This document shows, one piece after another, positions 16,943 to 26,269 of a DNA stretch of 64,000 nucleotides. The notes under the pieces were generated by a model. That model did not search any database. It saw only the letters and a list, made by a program, of their open reading frames with translations, and was not told where the DNA came from. Source of the stretch: Deinococcales bacterium (lineage in GTDB: Bacteria > Deinococcota > Deinococci > Deinococcales > JAAFIG01); NCBI GenBank assembly GCA_013298595.1, contig JAAFIG010000007.1, forward strand, positions 65,574-129,573, written 5' to 3'. Position numbers and translations under genes: made by a program. Within the stretch, counting starts at the first letter, position 1. Each line of letters opens with the position of its first letter.

Positions 16943-17042
16943 AAAACTCCTAATTGGCTGCATTGTAGCAAATGCTTTTACCTCGAGTTTCCCACGCTTG
17001 GTGCAGGTTTTTACTTTGACTCGAGCGCGTATTGTTCAATGC

Positions 17043-17393
17043 TTAGCGCATGATTTTATCAAGGGTTTTGCCTTTTGCCAGTTCGTCAATCAGTTTATCC
17101 AAGAATCGTACTTTTTGCACCAAAGGATTCTCGATTTCTTCGACTCTTACACCACAAATCATGCCTTTTATCAGCGAGCTATTTGGATGAATCTGGGGAG
17201 CTTGGGCAAAGAATGTTTCAAAGCTGCTTTCTTGGTCTATGTGTTGTTGTAATCCTGATTGGTTGTAACCAGTCAACCAGCAAATAACTTGATCTACTTC
17301 TTCTTTGCTACGGTTTTTACGTGCGGCTTTGGCGATATATAACGGGTAGACTTTTGAGAATTTCATCGTTGCGAAGCGGTAGTCAAATTTCAT
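17043..17393 (-). CDS. DUF2200 family protein
   Basis: A 116-residue DUF2200 protein. FATMKFSKVYPLYIAKAARKNRSKEEVDQVICWLTGY is the conserved core of the family. ATG 17393 is chosen because GGAG lies six bases upstream and it matches family length; an earlier in-frame start at 17450 would add 19 atypical residues. The function is unknown. It is divergent from the TolC-like gene. Confidence 0.85.
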   Translation of the reverse strand: MKFDYRFATMKFSKVYPLYIAKAARKNRSKEEVDQVICWLTGYNQSGLQQHIDQESSFETFFAQAPQIHPNSSLIKGMICGVRVEEIENPLVQKVRFLDKLIDELAKGKTLDKIMR

Positions 17394-17558
17394 GGATTCT
17401 CCGTGGTGCTCATACCCAAAGTTTATCACGTATGCGTTTCTGGCAAGCATTTTGAGGATAAATCTCGAGCTGTTCCTCGAGCCTTGGTAATACCATCAAC
17501 ACAGAATCTACACAATTCGCACCTCGAGTCAACACAAACAACTTGCAAACTTGAGGAC

Positions 17559-18938
17559 ATGAGAAACGGTTCACCCAAAAAACGCATCAGTATCAAAATT
17601 ATTCAAGGCATTATTTACCGCAGCCTCATTTGTGGGTCGTTGGTTTTTGCCCAAGCACAAAATTATAGTCTCGAGAATGCTTACGCTGCCCTGCCAAACG
17701 CTCTCGAGTGGCAAAACGCCGACCTAACGTACCAAAGCGCCGAACAAAGCCTTGCCAGTGCTCGAGCCGCCGCTGGAATCAGCAGTAATGTTGGCGCGGA
17801 TGCCAACCTGACCCAACCGCTCAGTGGCACAGCCAGTACCAATACCACTGTCACAATTAAAGCTAGTGCCAGCTTACCTGTGCTCCCTTGGGCAGCCCAA
17901 TTTGATCAAATCCGCAGTGCCGAACGCGCCTTAACTCGAGCTACCCTCGATAGACGCGACAGCCGCAACACCTTAGATATTACGGTGACACAACAATACT
18001 TTGTAGCTCGAGTAGCGGCTCTTGACCTCGAGAATAACCAGTTCAGCCAAAATATCGCTGCACAACAATTACAAAATGCCGAAAAACAATTTGCTAACGG
18101 GCAACTCAGCAAAGACAGCTTAGAAACCACTCGTCGCAATTTTGAAAACAGCAAAGTTAATGTGCTTCAAGCCCAACAAACCCTCGAGATCAACCGTTTA
18201 CAACTCTGGACAACCCTCAGTACCAACCCAAGCAACGCCGAACTCAGCAGCGCCCCACAAAAACGCAACACGGAAAGCACCCTCGAGCAAATGCTTAGCA
18301 ACCTCGAGAACCGCTCCGATGTCCAAAAAGCCAAATCCCGCGTTGTCGATGCCGAAGATAACCTTGCCATCGCCACTCGAGACCGCGCTATTCCCAGCAC
18401 CACCATCAGCGCAGGTGTGAGCCAACAAGGCGGAGCCAGCCTCAACTCGAGCCTCAATATCGGCACAGGCGCACTATCAGTCAACGGTGCCTTACCTGTT
18501 GTCGGCGGGAACACCAGCACAGGTGGCACCACCAACCCCACCAACCTCAGCGTTGGAATTAGTCTCAGCATTCCCATTACCGCACCTAGCAACGACAGCA
18601 AAATAGATACCGCCAAAGCCAACCTCAACACTGCCAAAGCCAACCTCGAGACCACACGCCGCAGCGCCAAACTCGACATTCAACAAAAATATAACGACTT
18701 CCAACTACAAACCCGCCGCATAGAACTTGCCGAAAAAACCCTCGAGAACGCCAAAAACAACTTAGAAACCAACAAACAACGCCTTGCCCTTGGCAGTGTC
18801 ACAACACTCGACGTACAAAATGCCGAACAAACCCAACGCCAAGCCAACCGCGACCTCGAGAACCAAATCGCCACACAACAGATCAGTTACATGAAACTCG
18901 AGAATGCACTTGGGAAGGTGGTGGTGAAACGTCCATAG
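17559..18938 (+). CDS. TolC-like outer-membrane efflux protein (first copy)
   Basis: About 459 residues from ATG 17559, with a signal peptide ending near VFAQAQN. Two long alpha-helical coiled-coil regions carry the TolC/OEP repeat pattern (for example NAEKQFANGQLSKDSLETTRRNFENSK, and near the C-terminus ENNKQRLALGSVTTLDVQNAEQT-like heptads). Such proteins trimerise as the outer-membrane channel of tripartite exporters; the MacAB-like pump follows downstream. Codons are strongly C-ending, in contrast to the next TolC-like gene. A longer frame from 17403 is unlikely because it lacks a signal peptide. Confidence 0.88.
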   Translation: MRNGSPKKRISIKIIQGIIYRSLICGSLVFAQAQNYSLENAYAALPNALEWQNADLTYQSAEQSLASARAAAGISSNVGADANLTQPLSGTASTNTTVTIKASASLPVLPWAAQFDQIRSAERALTRATLDRRDSRNTLDITVTQQYFVARVAALDLENNQFSQNIAAQQLQNAEKQFANGQLSKDSLETTRRNFENSKVNVLQAQQTLEINRLQLWTTLSTNPSNAELSSAPQKRNTESTLEQMLSNLENRSDVQKAKSRVVDAEDNLAIATRDRAIPSTTISAGVSQQGGASLNSSLNIGTGALSVNGALPVVGGNTSTGGTTNPTNLSVGISLSIPITAPSNDSKIDTAKANLNTAKANLETTRRSAKLDIQQKYNDFQLQTRRIELAEKTLENAKNNLETNKQRLALGSVTTLDVQNAEQTQRQANRDLENQIATQQISYMKLENALGKVVVKRP

Positions 18939-18963
18939 CCACGCAAACCGCTTGCAAAAAACC

Positions 18964-19187
18964 GTAGGGGCGAGGCGTGCCTCGCCCACCACACAACGAA
19001 CAAGACACGGGCATACGAAAAATCATTCGTTGGTCACAGGGCGAATACAAGATTCGCCCCTACGGGCAAAAGAAAAATCGTTGATCGTCTCGGCATCACA
19101 AAAACGCAAAATTTATTGATTTTTGCAGCATCACAGCAATACAAAATTCATTGGTTATCTTGGGCGAGGCGTGCCTCGCCCCTACGG
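18964..19187. repeat. Three REP-like palindromes between the TolC genes
   Basis: Palindromes at 18,964-18,987 (GTAGGGGCGAGGC…), 19,039-19,065 (…ATTCGCCCCTACGG) and 19,162-19,187 (…CTCGCCCCTACGG) fill most of the 266-bp spacer. The first is opposite in orientation to the other two. Confidence 0.85.
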
Positions 19188-19204
19188 AAAGTTAGGAGTT
19201 CATT

Positions 19205-20266
19205 ATGAAAAATCGTACAGTTATTTCTTTCACCGCTTTGTTTATTCTCTCGAGCCTTTCAATTGCTCAAAACGCTACTCAGACCCTCGAAACTTCGATT
19301 AAACAAGCACTCGAGCGTGGTTCTGAAATTGCTAATAGTCGGGCGAGTTTGGAGACAGCTCAGGCAGATTTGCGGGTGAAAAAATCGGATCCGACAACAT
19401 TGGCGGCTCAGCTTTTGAGTGCGAATCAGAGTGTGGATTTAGAGGAGGTTCGTTTCTCGAGTAAGCGTATTGAAGTGCTGGGGAATGTTTCTAATGCGTA
19501 TTTTAATTTGTTTGAAGCTCAGGAAAACATTGAGGTTTTACAAGCGCAGTTGGCGTTGGATGTGCGTAATCTGGATGTTGCTCAAGCGAAATTGGCGCAG
19601 AAAAATGGTACGGATTTGGATGTTCGTAAAGCCCAGAATACGGTTGCCAGTAGTAAACAAAATTTGGCAAATGCAATGGCGCAATTACCAACGTTAAGTA
19701 ATAAACTCGAGGTTTTGATTGGTTTGAACTTAAAAGGTGATTTACGGGTGGCGAATCCGCCAAAGTTTGCCGAGTTGAAATTTGATTTAGCTGCGCTGGA
19801 AGCTGGTTTAGAAAAGAATGTGATCAGTGTTTTACAAGCGGCGCAGAGTGTGGACACCCAAGAATTAAATGTGCGTTTAGCCGATAATGATTACACCGCC
19901 GCTAATATCTTGCGCGATGCGAAAACCAATCTCGAGACTGCGCGGCGTAACTTTGAAACCAGTAAGAAAAATGCGATTACCAATTTGCGCGATGCGGCTC
20001 GTAATGTGAATAATTCGCTCGAGACAGTCAAATTACGCAGTGTGGATTTGCAAAATGATGCTGATGGTTTAAAGCAAGATCAGCAACGCTTTAAGAATGG
20101 CACGATTAGTCGTGTGACATTGCAACAAAGTGAAGTCAGCGCTAAGCGTAGCGAGTACAACTTAGCCACGGCTCAAAACACTTATTTCAAATCAATCAAC
20201 AGCCTCTCGAGCGCGGCTGGGATTGATGTTAGCAAGATGCTCGAGAAAGTTGGTGATGCCAAATGA
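19205..20266 (+). CDS. TolC-like outer-membrane efflux protein (second, short copy)
   Basis: A 353-residue protein with a signal peptide (MKNRTVISFTALFILSSLSIAQ) and OEP-type coiled-coil segments (FEAQENIEVLQAQLALDVRNLDVAQAKLAQKNGTDLDVRKAQN; QDQQRFKNGTISRVTLQQSEVSAKRSEYNLA). It is about 100 residues shorter than its neighbour, and standard TolC proteins are 420-480. Part of the beta-barrel repeat may therefore be missing, or the protein may be a specialised form. Codons end mostly in G or T, unlike the first copy. It overlaps the adaptor gene by 4 bp (ATGA), tying it to the MacAB-like pump. Confidence 0.83.
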   Translation: MKNRTVISFTALFILSSLSIAQNATQTLETSIKQALERGSEIANSRASLETAQADLRVKKSDPTTLAAQLLSANQSVDLEEVRFSSKRIEVLGNVSNAYFNLFEAQENIEVLQAQLALDVRNLDVAQAKLAQKNGTDLDVRKAQNTVASSKQNLANAMAQLPTLSNKLEVLIGLNLKGDLRVANPPKFAELKFDLAALEAGLEKNVISVLQAAQSVDTQELNVRLADNDYTAANILRDAKTNLETARRNFETSKKNAITNLRDAARNVNNSLETVKLRSVDLQNDADGLKQDQQRFKNGTISRVTLQQSEVSAKRSEYNLATAQNTYFKSINSLSSAAGIDVSKMLEKVGDAK

Positions 20267-21591
20267 CCGTTGCTGCTAAACGTTTGCGAATTTCGCCTTG
20301 GTGGGGTTTGCTTGTTATACCAATCAGCTTGTTTACATTGATTAGCACAGGGGTGATTAAACCACCCAGACCGCCAGGAGCACCTGCCCAAGCAACTTCG
20401 AGTATTGAATTGGCGGCTGTGGAAAAAAGTAATTTCCGAATTTCTGTCACAGGTCCAGGAACCCTCGAAGCCAGCAATGCTGTGGATGCAAAAGCCAGTA
20501 TTAGCGGTGTTGTTCTCGAGTTGCCCAAGGTTGGTCAGCGGGTACAAAAAGGTGTTTTGGTGGCTCGTTTAGACCCAGAAGGTTTTGAGCGTACTTTAGA
20601 AAATGCCTTGCTGAGTTTGCAAAAAGCTCAAGCGCAATTTGCCAGTAGCAAAGCCAGTCAACGCAGTGCTCGAGGTTCGCAACAACAAACGGTGGCAAGT
20701 AATCAAAGCCAAGTACAAAATGCACAACGGACTTTGGTCAGTGCACAAACCACCTTAAATAACGCGCAAAGTCTGTATAACGTTGGTGGTGGCACCATGC
20801 AAGCTGTGCGTGATGCCCAAAAAGCGGTGGCAGATGCAAGCAGTAATTTAAACAGTGCCCGTGTTGCCTTAGAAACTGCCCAGAATGCAATTGGTTTAAA
20901 AGCCGATTCGGATGCTCAAGACTTAAACAATCTCGAGTTAGCGGTGCGTCAAACTGCAATCAGTGTTAAAAATGCACGTACCGACCTTGGCAAAACCAAG
21001 ATTTATGCGGCTAAAACAGGGGTGATCTCGAGTGTTCCTGCGCAGATTGGCTCGAGTGTTAGTAGCCAAAATGTTTTATTTGTGATTCTCGAGGATCAAG
21101 TTGTGCATTTGCCTGTGCAAATTGATGAGACTGAAATTGGTAAAGTCAAGCTAAAACAAACAGCCGAAATCACGTTGGATGCGATTAAAAACCAAAGCTT
21201 TACGGGCACAGTCACCCGTATCGCTCCGCAAGCTCGAGTGGTGAGTAACATCGCTATTTTTGATGTGACGGTCAGCATTGTTAATACCAATTTACAACTC
21301 CGTCCGGGGATGAGTGCCGAAGCCGAAATTGTTGCTCAAGAATTACCAGATGTGCTGAGTATTCCATCTCGAGCAATTGAAACGGTGGGTGGTAAAGCTT
21401 TTGTTAAAACTGCTACCAGCACCGATCCTAAACTCGAGCCAACCATTGTGCGTACACCGATTGAAATTGGGGCATCAGATAACAGCCGTACAGTTGTTGT
21501 CAGTGGTTTACGGGCAGGTCAACAAATCGTCATGCCAGCCAAAGGCAAAAAAGCTGTTCAGAGCGGTAGTTTGTTACCGCCAGCCAATTAA
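20263..21591 (+). CDS. Efflux adaptor (membrane fusion protein, MacA-like)
   Basis: A 442-residue periplasmic adaptor: an N-terminal membrane anchor (WWGLLVIPISLFTLISTGVI), the first half of the lipoyl domain (VDAKASISGVVLELPKVGQRVQKGVLVARLD), a long alpha-hairpin (about 110-230, very rich in Gln, Ser and Ala), the second lipoyl half (IYAAKTGVISSVPAQIGSSVS), and a beta-barrel/proximal domain (QIDETEIGKVKLKQTAEIT). In MacA the hairpin docks to TolC and the barrel stimulates MacB ATPase. Its gene lies between TolC and MacB genes with ATGA coupling upstream. Confidence 0.92.
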   Translation: MTVAAKRLRISPWWGLLVIPISLFTLISTGVIKPPRPPGAPAQATSSIELAAVEKSNFRISVTGPGTLEASNAVDAKASISGVVLELPKVGQRVQKGVLVARLDPEGFERTLENALLSLQKAQAQFASSKASQRSARGSQQQTVASNQSQVQNAQRTLVSAQTTLNNAQSLYNVGGGTMQAVRDAQKAVADASSNLNSARVALETAQNAIGLKADSDAQDLNNLELAVRQTAISVKNARTDLGKTKIYAAKTGVISSVPAQIGSSVSSQNVLFVILEDQVVHLPVQIDETEIGKVKLKQTAEITLDAIKNQSFTGTVTRIAPQARVVSNIAIFDVTVSIVNTNLQLRPGMSAEAEIVAQELPDVLSIPSRAIETVGGKAFVKTATSTDPKLEPTIVRTPIEIGASDNSRTVVVSGLRAGQQIVMPAKGKKAVQSGSLLPPAN

Positions 21592-21599
21592 GGAATTTT

Positions 21600-22355
21600 A
21601 TGACCATACTTCGACTGAGCGATATCAGCAAAACCTACAAAATGGGCGACCTTGATTTCCAAGCTTTAAAAGGGGTCAACCTCGAGATTGATGCTGGTGA
21701 AATGGTTGCCCTGATGGGACCCAGCGGTAGCGGCAAAACCACCTTAATGCAGATCATTGGTTTACTGGATCGTGCCAGCAGTGGTTCGTACTGGCTGCGA
21801 GGACGCGACATTACAACCTTATCCGAAAATGAACGTTCAGAAGCCCGCAATAGCGAAATTGGTTTTGTTTTCCAAGCCTTTCATTTGCTGTCTAGGCAAA
21901 GCATCCTCGAGAATGTCGAAGTGCCTTTGATGTACGCAGGCTTTACTGCCAAAGAACGCCGTGAACGGGCTTTTGCTATGCTCGAGAAAGTTGGGCTTGC
22001 CGATAAATGGCGCAACTTACCAACCCAGATCAGTGGTGGGCAAAAGCAACGGGTGGCAGTGGCTCGAGCGTTAACCATGACCCCAGCGATTCTACTTGCC
22101 GACGAACCCACAGGTAATTTGGACAGCCGTACCAGTATCGAAATCATGGCATTGTTCCAAGAACTTAACGACGAAGGTACAACCGTGATTATTGTCACGC
22201 ACGAACCCGACATTGGCGATCATTGCAAACGGGTTGTTCGGTTGCGCGACGGTTTGAACGAATCAGATCGGCTTAACCCCAACCAACACCGTGCCATTGC
22301 GGTTGGTATGAACGCACCCAATGCCAGTGCTGCCTTACGAGGAGCCGCATTATGA
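21600..22355 (+). CDS. ABC transporter ATPase, MacB/LolD type
   Basis: A 251-residue ATPase. Walker A is GPSGSGKTT (about residues 40-48), the ABC signature is ISGGQKQRVAVARAL, Walker B is ILLADEPTGNLDS, and the H-loop is VTHEP. MacB-type exporters couple this domain to a four-helix permease; here the two halves are separate genes overlapping by 4 bp. AAGGAATTTT precedes the ATG. It powers export of lipoproteins, peptides or macrolide-like compounds. Confidence 0.95.
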   Translation: MTILRLSDISKTYKMGDLDFQALKGVNLEIDAGEMVALMGPSGSGKTTLMQIIGLLDRASSGSYWLRGRDITTLSENERSEARNSEIGFVFQAFHLLSRQSILENVEVPLMYAGFTAKERRERAFAMLEKVGLADKWRNLPTQISGGQKQRVAVARALTMTPAILLADEPTGNLDSRTSIEIMALFQELNDEGTTVIIVTHEPDIGDHCKRVVRLRDGLNESDRLNPNQHRAIAVGMNAPNASAALRGAAL

Positions 22356-23644
22356 CCAGTATTGTCCGCACAGCCACACCAGAAAAACCTCGAGCCAAAC
22401 GCAGCGGATTAAGCCTGCCCCAAACTTTTACCATCGCTTGGCGTGCCATTCTTGCTAACCCAATGCGAAGCGTACTGACTGCCCTCGGTGTGATTATTGG
22501 GGTTGGCGCGGTGGTTGCTTTAACCAGTTTAGGTGGTGGGGCAACAGGCAGTATCACCTCGAGTTTATCTGACTTAGGCACCAATTTATTAACCGTCTCG
22601 AGCGGAGGTGGGCGCAATGCAGGACCACCCGGCTTGGTTCGCACAGGTGTCAAACAAACCATCACCATGGGCGATGTCGAAGCCATTGCAGCCATTGCTG
22701 GCATCGAAGGGATTGCTCCAACCATGCAAAAAAGTTTGCAAAGTAAATTCGCCTCGGAAAACTCGGGCGTGACCGTTGTCGGCACTACACCCGAATACGA
22801 AACCGTGCGGAACAGCCCCGTCGAAACTGGTGCATGGTTTACCGAATCCGATATGCTTGGCAGAAAACGGGTGGCGATTATTGGTTACCAAGTAGGACAA
22901 GATTTATTCGGTAACGCCAGCCCACTCGAGCAAAAAATCAAACTCGGCAATCAAAACTTCACCATTATTGGTGTGATGCCCGACAAAGGCGCCAGTGGCT
23001 TCTCGAGTCCAAACAGCCAAGTGTTTATTCCACTCAGTACCTATCAGCAACGCATTACCTCGGAACTCAGTGCCACTGGAGAACAAACAGTGAATAGCGT
23101 ATCGGTTCAAGGCAGCAGTAAAGAAGGATTAACCGAGGTACAAACCAAGATTACCGAATTACTCGCCCAGCGCCATAAAATCGAAGATGCCAACGAATAC
23201 GATTTTAGTGTCCAAAACCAAGCCGATTTACTCAAAAGTCTGAACCAAATCACCGCGATTTTGCAAGTTTTTCTTGGTGGTGTGGCAGGCATTAGCTTAC
23301 TTGTTGGTGGTATCGGCATTATGAATATCATGCTGGTATCGGTCACCGAACGCACCAAAGAAATTGGTATCCGCAAAGCCTTAGGAGCAAAACCCAAAGA
23401 TATCCTGACCCAATTTTTGGTCGAAGCGATTGTCTTATCCGTCGGTGGGGGCTTCCTCGGTATTCTAAGCGGACTGAGCCTTGCTTATGGTGTTGGCAGC
23501 TTATTAAACATCACACCAATAGTCACTGCCTCGAGTATTGTGCTGGCATTTTCATTTAGTGCAGTGGTTGGTGTATTTTTTGGTTACTACCCAGCTTCAA
23601 GAGCAGCTAAGCTCGACCCAGTGGATAGTTTACGGTACGAGTAA
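22352..23644 (+). CDS. ABC transporter permease, MacB/FtsX type
   Basis: A 430-residue permease with the MacB topology: helix 1 near residues 30-55 (RSVLTALGVIIGVGAVVAL), a large periplasmic domain (MacB_PCD, about 60-280), and three C-terminal helices beginning VFLGGVAGISLLVGGIGIMNIMLVSVTERTKEIGIRKALGA, the FtsX-family signature. It forms the membrane part of the pump with the preceding ATPase and adaptor. The C-terminal SRAAKLDPVDSLRYE is typical. Confidence 0.95.
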   Translation: MTSIVRTATPEKPRAKRSGLSLPQTFTIAWRAILANPMRSVLTALGVIIGVGAVVALTSLGGGATGSITSSLSDLGTNLLTVSSGGGRNAGPPGLVRTGVKQTITMGDVEAIAAIAGIEGIAPTMQKSLQSKFASENSGVTVVGTTPEYETVRNSPVETGAWFTESDMLGRKRVAIIGYQVGQDLFGNASPLEQKIKLGNQNFTIIGVMPDKGASGFSSPNSQVFIPLSTYQQRITSELSATGEQTVNSVSVQGSSKEGLTEVQTKITELLAQRHKIEDANEYDFSVQNQADLLKSLNQITAILQVFLGGVAGISLLVGGIGIMNIMLVSVTERTKEIGIRKALGAKPKDILTQFLVEAIVLSVGGGFLGILSGLSLAYGVGSLLNITPIVTASSIVLAFSFSAVVGVFFGYYPASRAAKLDPVDSLRYE

Positions 23645-23725
23645 CGCCGTTAAAGACAAGGTTTTTCTCGAGCAGCAAGCCATTTGCCGATAGATGGTTT
23701 AGAATAAATCTATTCGGAGGTTGCT

Positions 23726-24337
23726 ATGAAAAAAATACTTGGCGTATCCGCCCTATTAGCCTTGATTCTGGTTGCTTGCCCAGGTGGTAACACAAACCCC
23801 AATCTGATTACTGGGCAAATCACACCGTACAGCACGGGTGCAGGTGTGGTGAAACTGATCAAAATTTTTGCCACCACACCATTAACCACAGGTACCATAG
23901 ATGCCAATGGGAATTTTTCAATCACACTGCCCGATAACACCACCATGGATGCTGTTGCCACCACCGTGCAACTCGACAGTGGTTGCACCGCCACACCAGC
24001 TGATCTGAAAATCGCTTCGACATACGCAGGAATTTATGCCAATGCAAGCTCGAGCACGCAGCTTGGTTCTATTGTTTATGGTGCTGTGTTACCGACAAAT
24101 ACAACACCATTTCCAACCACATTAAAACAAGTAATGCGCTATTATGCCGACAAAGACGCAACCATCACAGGTACATGTGCCAACGAAACCTACAACCTAA
24201 ATCTCAAACGAGGCTGGAACAAAATTTATCGCACCGTGGTAACCCCGCAAGTGGGTAACTCCAACAGCACCTACACCATGAACCCAGCCGACCCAGACAT
24301 GATCTGGCGATTCAGTCCAAGCACCCTGTTTTTCTGA
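23726..24337 (+). CDS. Hypothetical lipoprotein
   Basis: A 203-residue protein with a lipoprotein signal peptide (MKKILGVSALLALILVAC, lipobox LVAC, Cys 18) followed by a Thr/Asn-rich domain with GTIDANGNFSITLPDNTT, resembling a carboxypeptidase-regulatory-like beta-sandwich strand. I recognise no family. Its stop codon abuts the stop of the convergent VWA gene. It has its own ribosome binding site (GGAGG) and may be a separate unit from the exporter operon. Confidence 0.8.
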   Translation: MKKILGVSALLALILVACPGGNTNPNLITGQITPYSTGAGVVKLIKIFATTPLTTGTIDANGNFSITLPDNTTMDAVATTVQLDSGCTATPADLKIASTYAGIYANASSSTQLGSIVYGAVLPTNTTPFPTTLKQVMRYYADKDATITGTCANETYNLNLKRGWNKIYRTVVTPQVGNSNSTYTMNPADPDMIWRFSPSTLFF

Positions 24338-25522
24338 TTACGCCCTTGTAGTAACAATATCCACACTGGCAGCCCACTGACTAATATCACGGCGTTGAAT
24401 AGCCGCTGCCATCATGTCTGGAAACAAATCTGGTGTACAAGCAAACACAGGCACACCCATTTTGGCGAGTGCTGCACCATTTTGCACATCGTAACTGGGT
24501 CTGCCATCATCAGACAGCGCCAGCAAAGAAATGACCGTCACACCCGCAGCCACAAATGCCTCGAGTTTAGACAACATGGCAGCACTACCGCCACCTTCGT
24601 AAAGGTCAGAAATCAAAATAAAAATCGTATCCTCGGGTTTCTCGAGCAACCCCGCACAGTAATCCAGTGCTCGAGGGGTATCGTTACCACCACCGAGTTG
24701 CGTACCAAATAAGACATCCACAGGGTCGTGTAACTCGGCAGTTAAATCCACCACACTGGTGTCGTACACCACCACCCGTGTTCGCACTGCTGGTAGGCTT
24801 GCCAGCACCGCACCAAACACACCTGCGTACACCACACTTGATCCCATCGAACCACTTTGATCCAAGCACAAAATAATGTCACGCAGACTCGAGCGTTTGC
24901 GACCAAAACCAATTTTGGTTTCAGGCACAATACTCTGATAATCGGGTTGGTAATGCTTTAAGTTTGCCCGAATAGTCCGATTCCAATCCATTTCGGTGTG
25001 CTTAGGACGACGATTACGAATGGCACGATTCAGACTACCAACCACAGCTTCTCTGGTTTTCTCGGCTAATTTACGCTCGAGTTCCTCGACCACTTTACGC
25101 ACAATTAACCGCGCTGTTTCTTTGGCTTTGGCAGGCATGACATTCTTTAAGGAAAGTAATGTACTGACCATATGCACATCTGGCGTGACTGCCTCCATCA
25201 TCTCAGGCTCGAGCAGCATTCGTTTTAAGCCAAGCCGATCAAAGGCATCACGCTGCATCACTCGCACCACACTCGAGGGAAAAAACTCGCGGATATCACC
25301 AAGCCAACGTGCCACTTTCGGTTGCGATTTACCTTTTCCAACATTGTTACGGTTGCGTTCTTTATCCTCGGGCGACATGGGTTTACTCTCCCCATCGCCA
25401 TACAAAGACTCGAGCGCCATATCTAAACGCTGATCGGATGCACCACACGAACCACATGAATCATCGGCGGCACTGCCTAGCAGCAAACGCCAACGCCGAA
25501 AACGCTCTACCTCGAGACTCAT
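24338..25522 (-). CDS. VWA domain protein (CoxE/YehP-like) of the MoxR cluster
   Basis: A 394-residue cytoplasmic protein. The von Willebrand A domain (about residues 210-390) has an intact MIDAS site: LDQSGSM, a downstream Thr in GGGNDTPRAL, and an Asp in ILISDLYE. The N-terminal part is helical and charged, with a CGSCGASDQ segment near residue 23 that may bind metal. MoxR-type AAA ATPases typically act with a VWA partner to remodel or load metal onto targets, and the MoxR gene lies upstream in the same operon. It overlaps ung by 4 bp. It resembles E. coli YehP. Confidence 0.88.
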   Translation of the reverse strand: MSLEVERFRRWRLLLGSAADDSCGSCGASDQRLDMALESLYGDGESKPMSPEDKERNRNNVGKGKSQPKVARWLGDIREFFPSSVVRVMQRDAFDRLGLKRMLLEPEMMEAVTPDVHMVSTLLSLKNVMPAKAKETARLIVRKVVEELERKLAEKTREAVVGSLNRAIRNRRPKHTEMDWNRTIRANLKHYQPDYQSIVPETKIGFGRKRSSLRDIILCLDQSGSMGSSVVYAGVFGAVLASLPAVRTRVVVYDTSVVDLTAELHDPVDVLFGTQLGGGNDTPRALDYCAGLLEKPEDTIFILISDLYEGGGSAAMLSKLEAFVAAGVTVISLLALSDDGRPSYDVQNGAALAKMGVPVFACTPDLFPDMMAAAIQRRDISQWAASVDIVTTRA

Positions 25523-26184
25523 TCAAGACTCCAATCAATTGGGCTTTGCAATGCCGCATTGATCTTAGAAAAAGGCTTTGAACCAAAAAAACCATTACTA
25601 GCCGATAGCGGCGAAGGATGAGCGCTTTGAATCACTGTGTGCTTGGTCGTATCAATCAGCTCGAGTTTCTTTTGGGCATGAGCGCCCCACAAAACAAACA
25701 CCACAGGTTCGCCCTTGGCACTGACTGCCCTGATAATTGCATCGGTAAAATCCTCCCAACCACGTTTCTTATGCGAAGCTGGTTCGTGCGCTCGAACAGT
25801 TAAAACAGTATTCAACAGCAACACACCCTGCCGCGCCCAAGACTCGAGAAACCCATGCTTAGCACGTGGCACACCCAAATCCGACTCGAGTTCCTTGTAC
25901 ATATTAACCAAACTCGGCGGAACTTTGATGCCACGTTGCACACTAAACGCAAGCCCATGCGCCTGACCATCATCATGGTACGGGTCTTGCCCAACCACCA
26001 GCACCCGCACAGCATGAAACGGTGTGAACTCGAGTGCCGAAAACACTTCAGATTCAGGTGGGAAAACCTGATGCGCTTTACGTTCCGCTTCGAGAAAAGC
26101 CTCGAGTTTAGGCATGTATGGTTTAGAAAATTCAGACTCGAGCACGGTTTGCCAAGAAGCTGGGATTTGGGATTTCAGGGACAT
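25519..26184 (-). CDS. ung: Uracil-DNA glycosylase (family 1)
   Basis: A 221-residue Ung that removes uracil from DNA. Motifs are the water-activating loop GQDPYHDDGQAHGLAFSV (about residues 64-81, catalytic Asp), the Asn-containing LLLNTVLTVRAHEPASH, and HPSPLSASNGFFGSKPFSKIN with the Leu-intercalation His loop. The gene is complete. It lies in the middle of the MoxR/VWA operon: its stop overlaps the VWA start (ATGA), and upstream it is separated from DUF4240 by REP palindromes. Confidence 0.96.
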   Translation of the reverse strand: MSLKSQIPASWQTVLESEFSKPYMPKLEAFLEAERKAHQVFPPESEVFSALEFTPFHAVRVLVVGQDPYHDDGQAHGLAFSVQRGIKVPPSLVNMYKELESDLGVPRAKHGFLESWARQGVLLLNTVLTVRAHEPASHKKRGWEDFTDAIIRAVSAKGEPVVFVLWGAHAQKKLELIDTTKHTVIQSAHPSPLSASNGFFGSKPFSKINAALQSPIDWSLE

Positions 26185-26203
26185 GGGTTTCTCCTTTTTC
26201 TTT

Positions 26204-26265
26204 AGGTGAGGCGTGCCTCACCGTTATGGTTGGACAAAGCAAGGCGAGGCATGCCTCGCCCCTAG
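26204..26265. repeat. Two REP-like palindromes between DUF4240 and ung
   Basis: Palindromes at 26,204-26,229 (GGTGAGGC…GCCTCACC) and 26,242-26,265 (GGCGAGGC…GCCTCGCCCC). The first shows compensatory T/A changes that keep the stem. Confidence 0.85.
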
Positions 26266-26269
26266 AGGT

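Noticed and set aside
15574-17393. Extending the foreign island to include xisHI, Uma2 and DUF2200
   Set aside because: These genes carry CTCGAG at ordinary density, so they are older residents; only 12,022-15,573 is motif-free.
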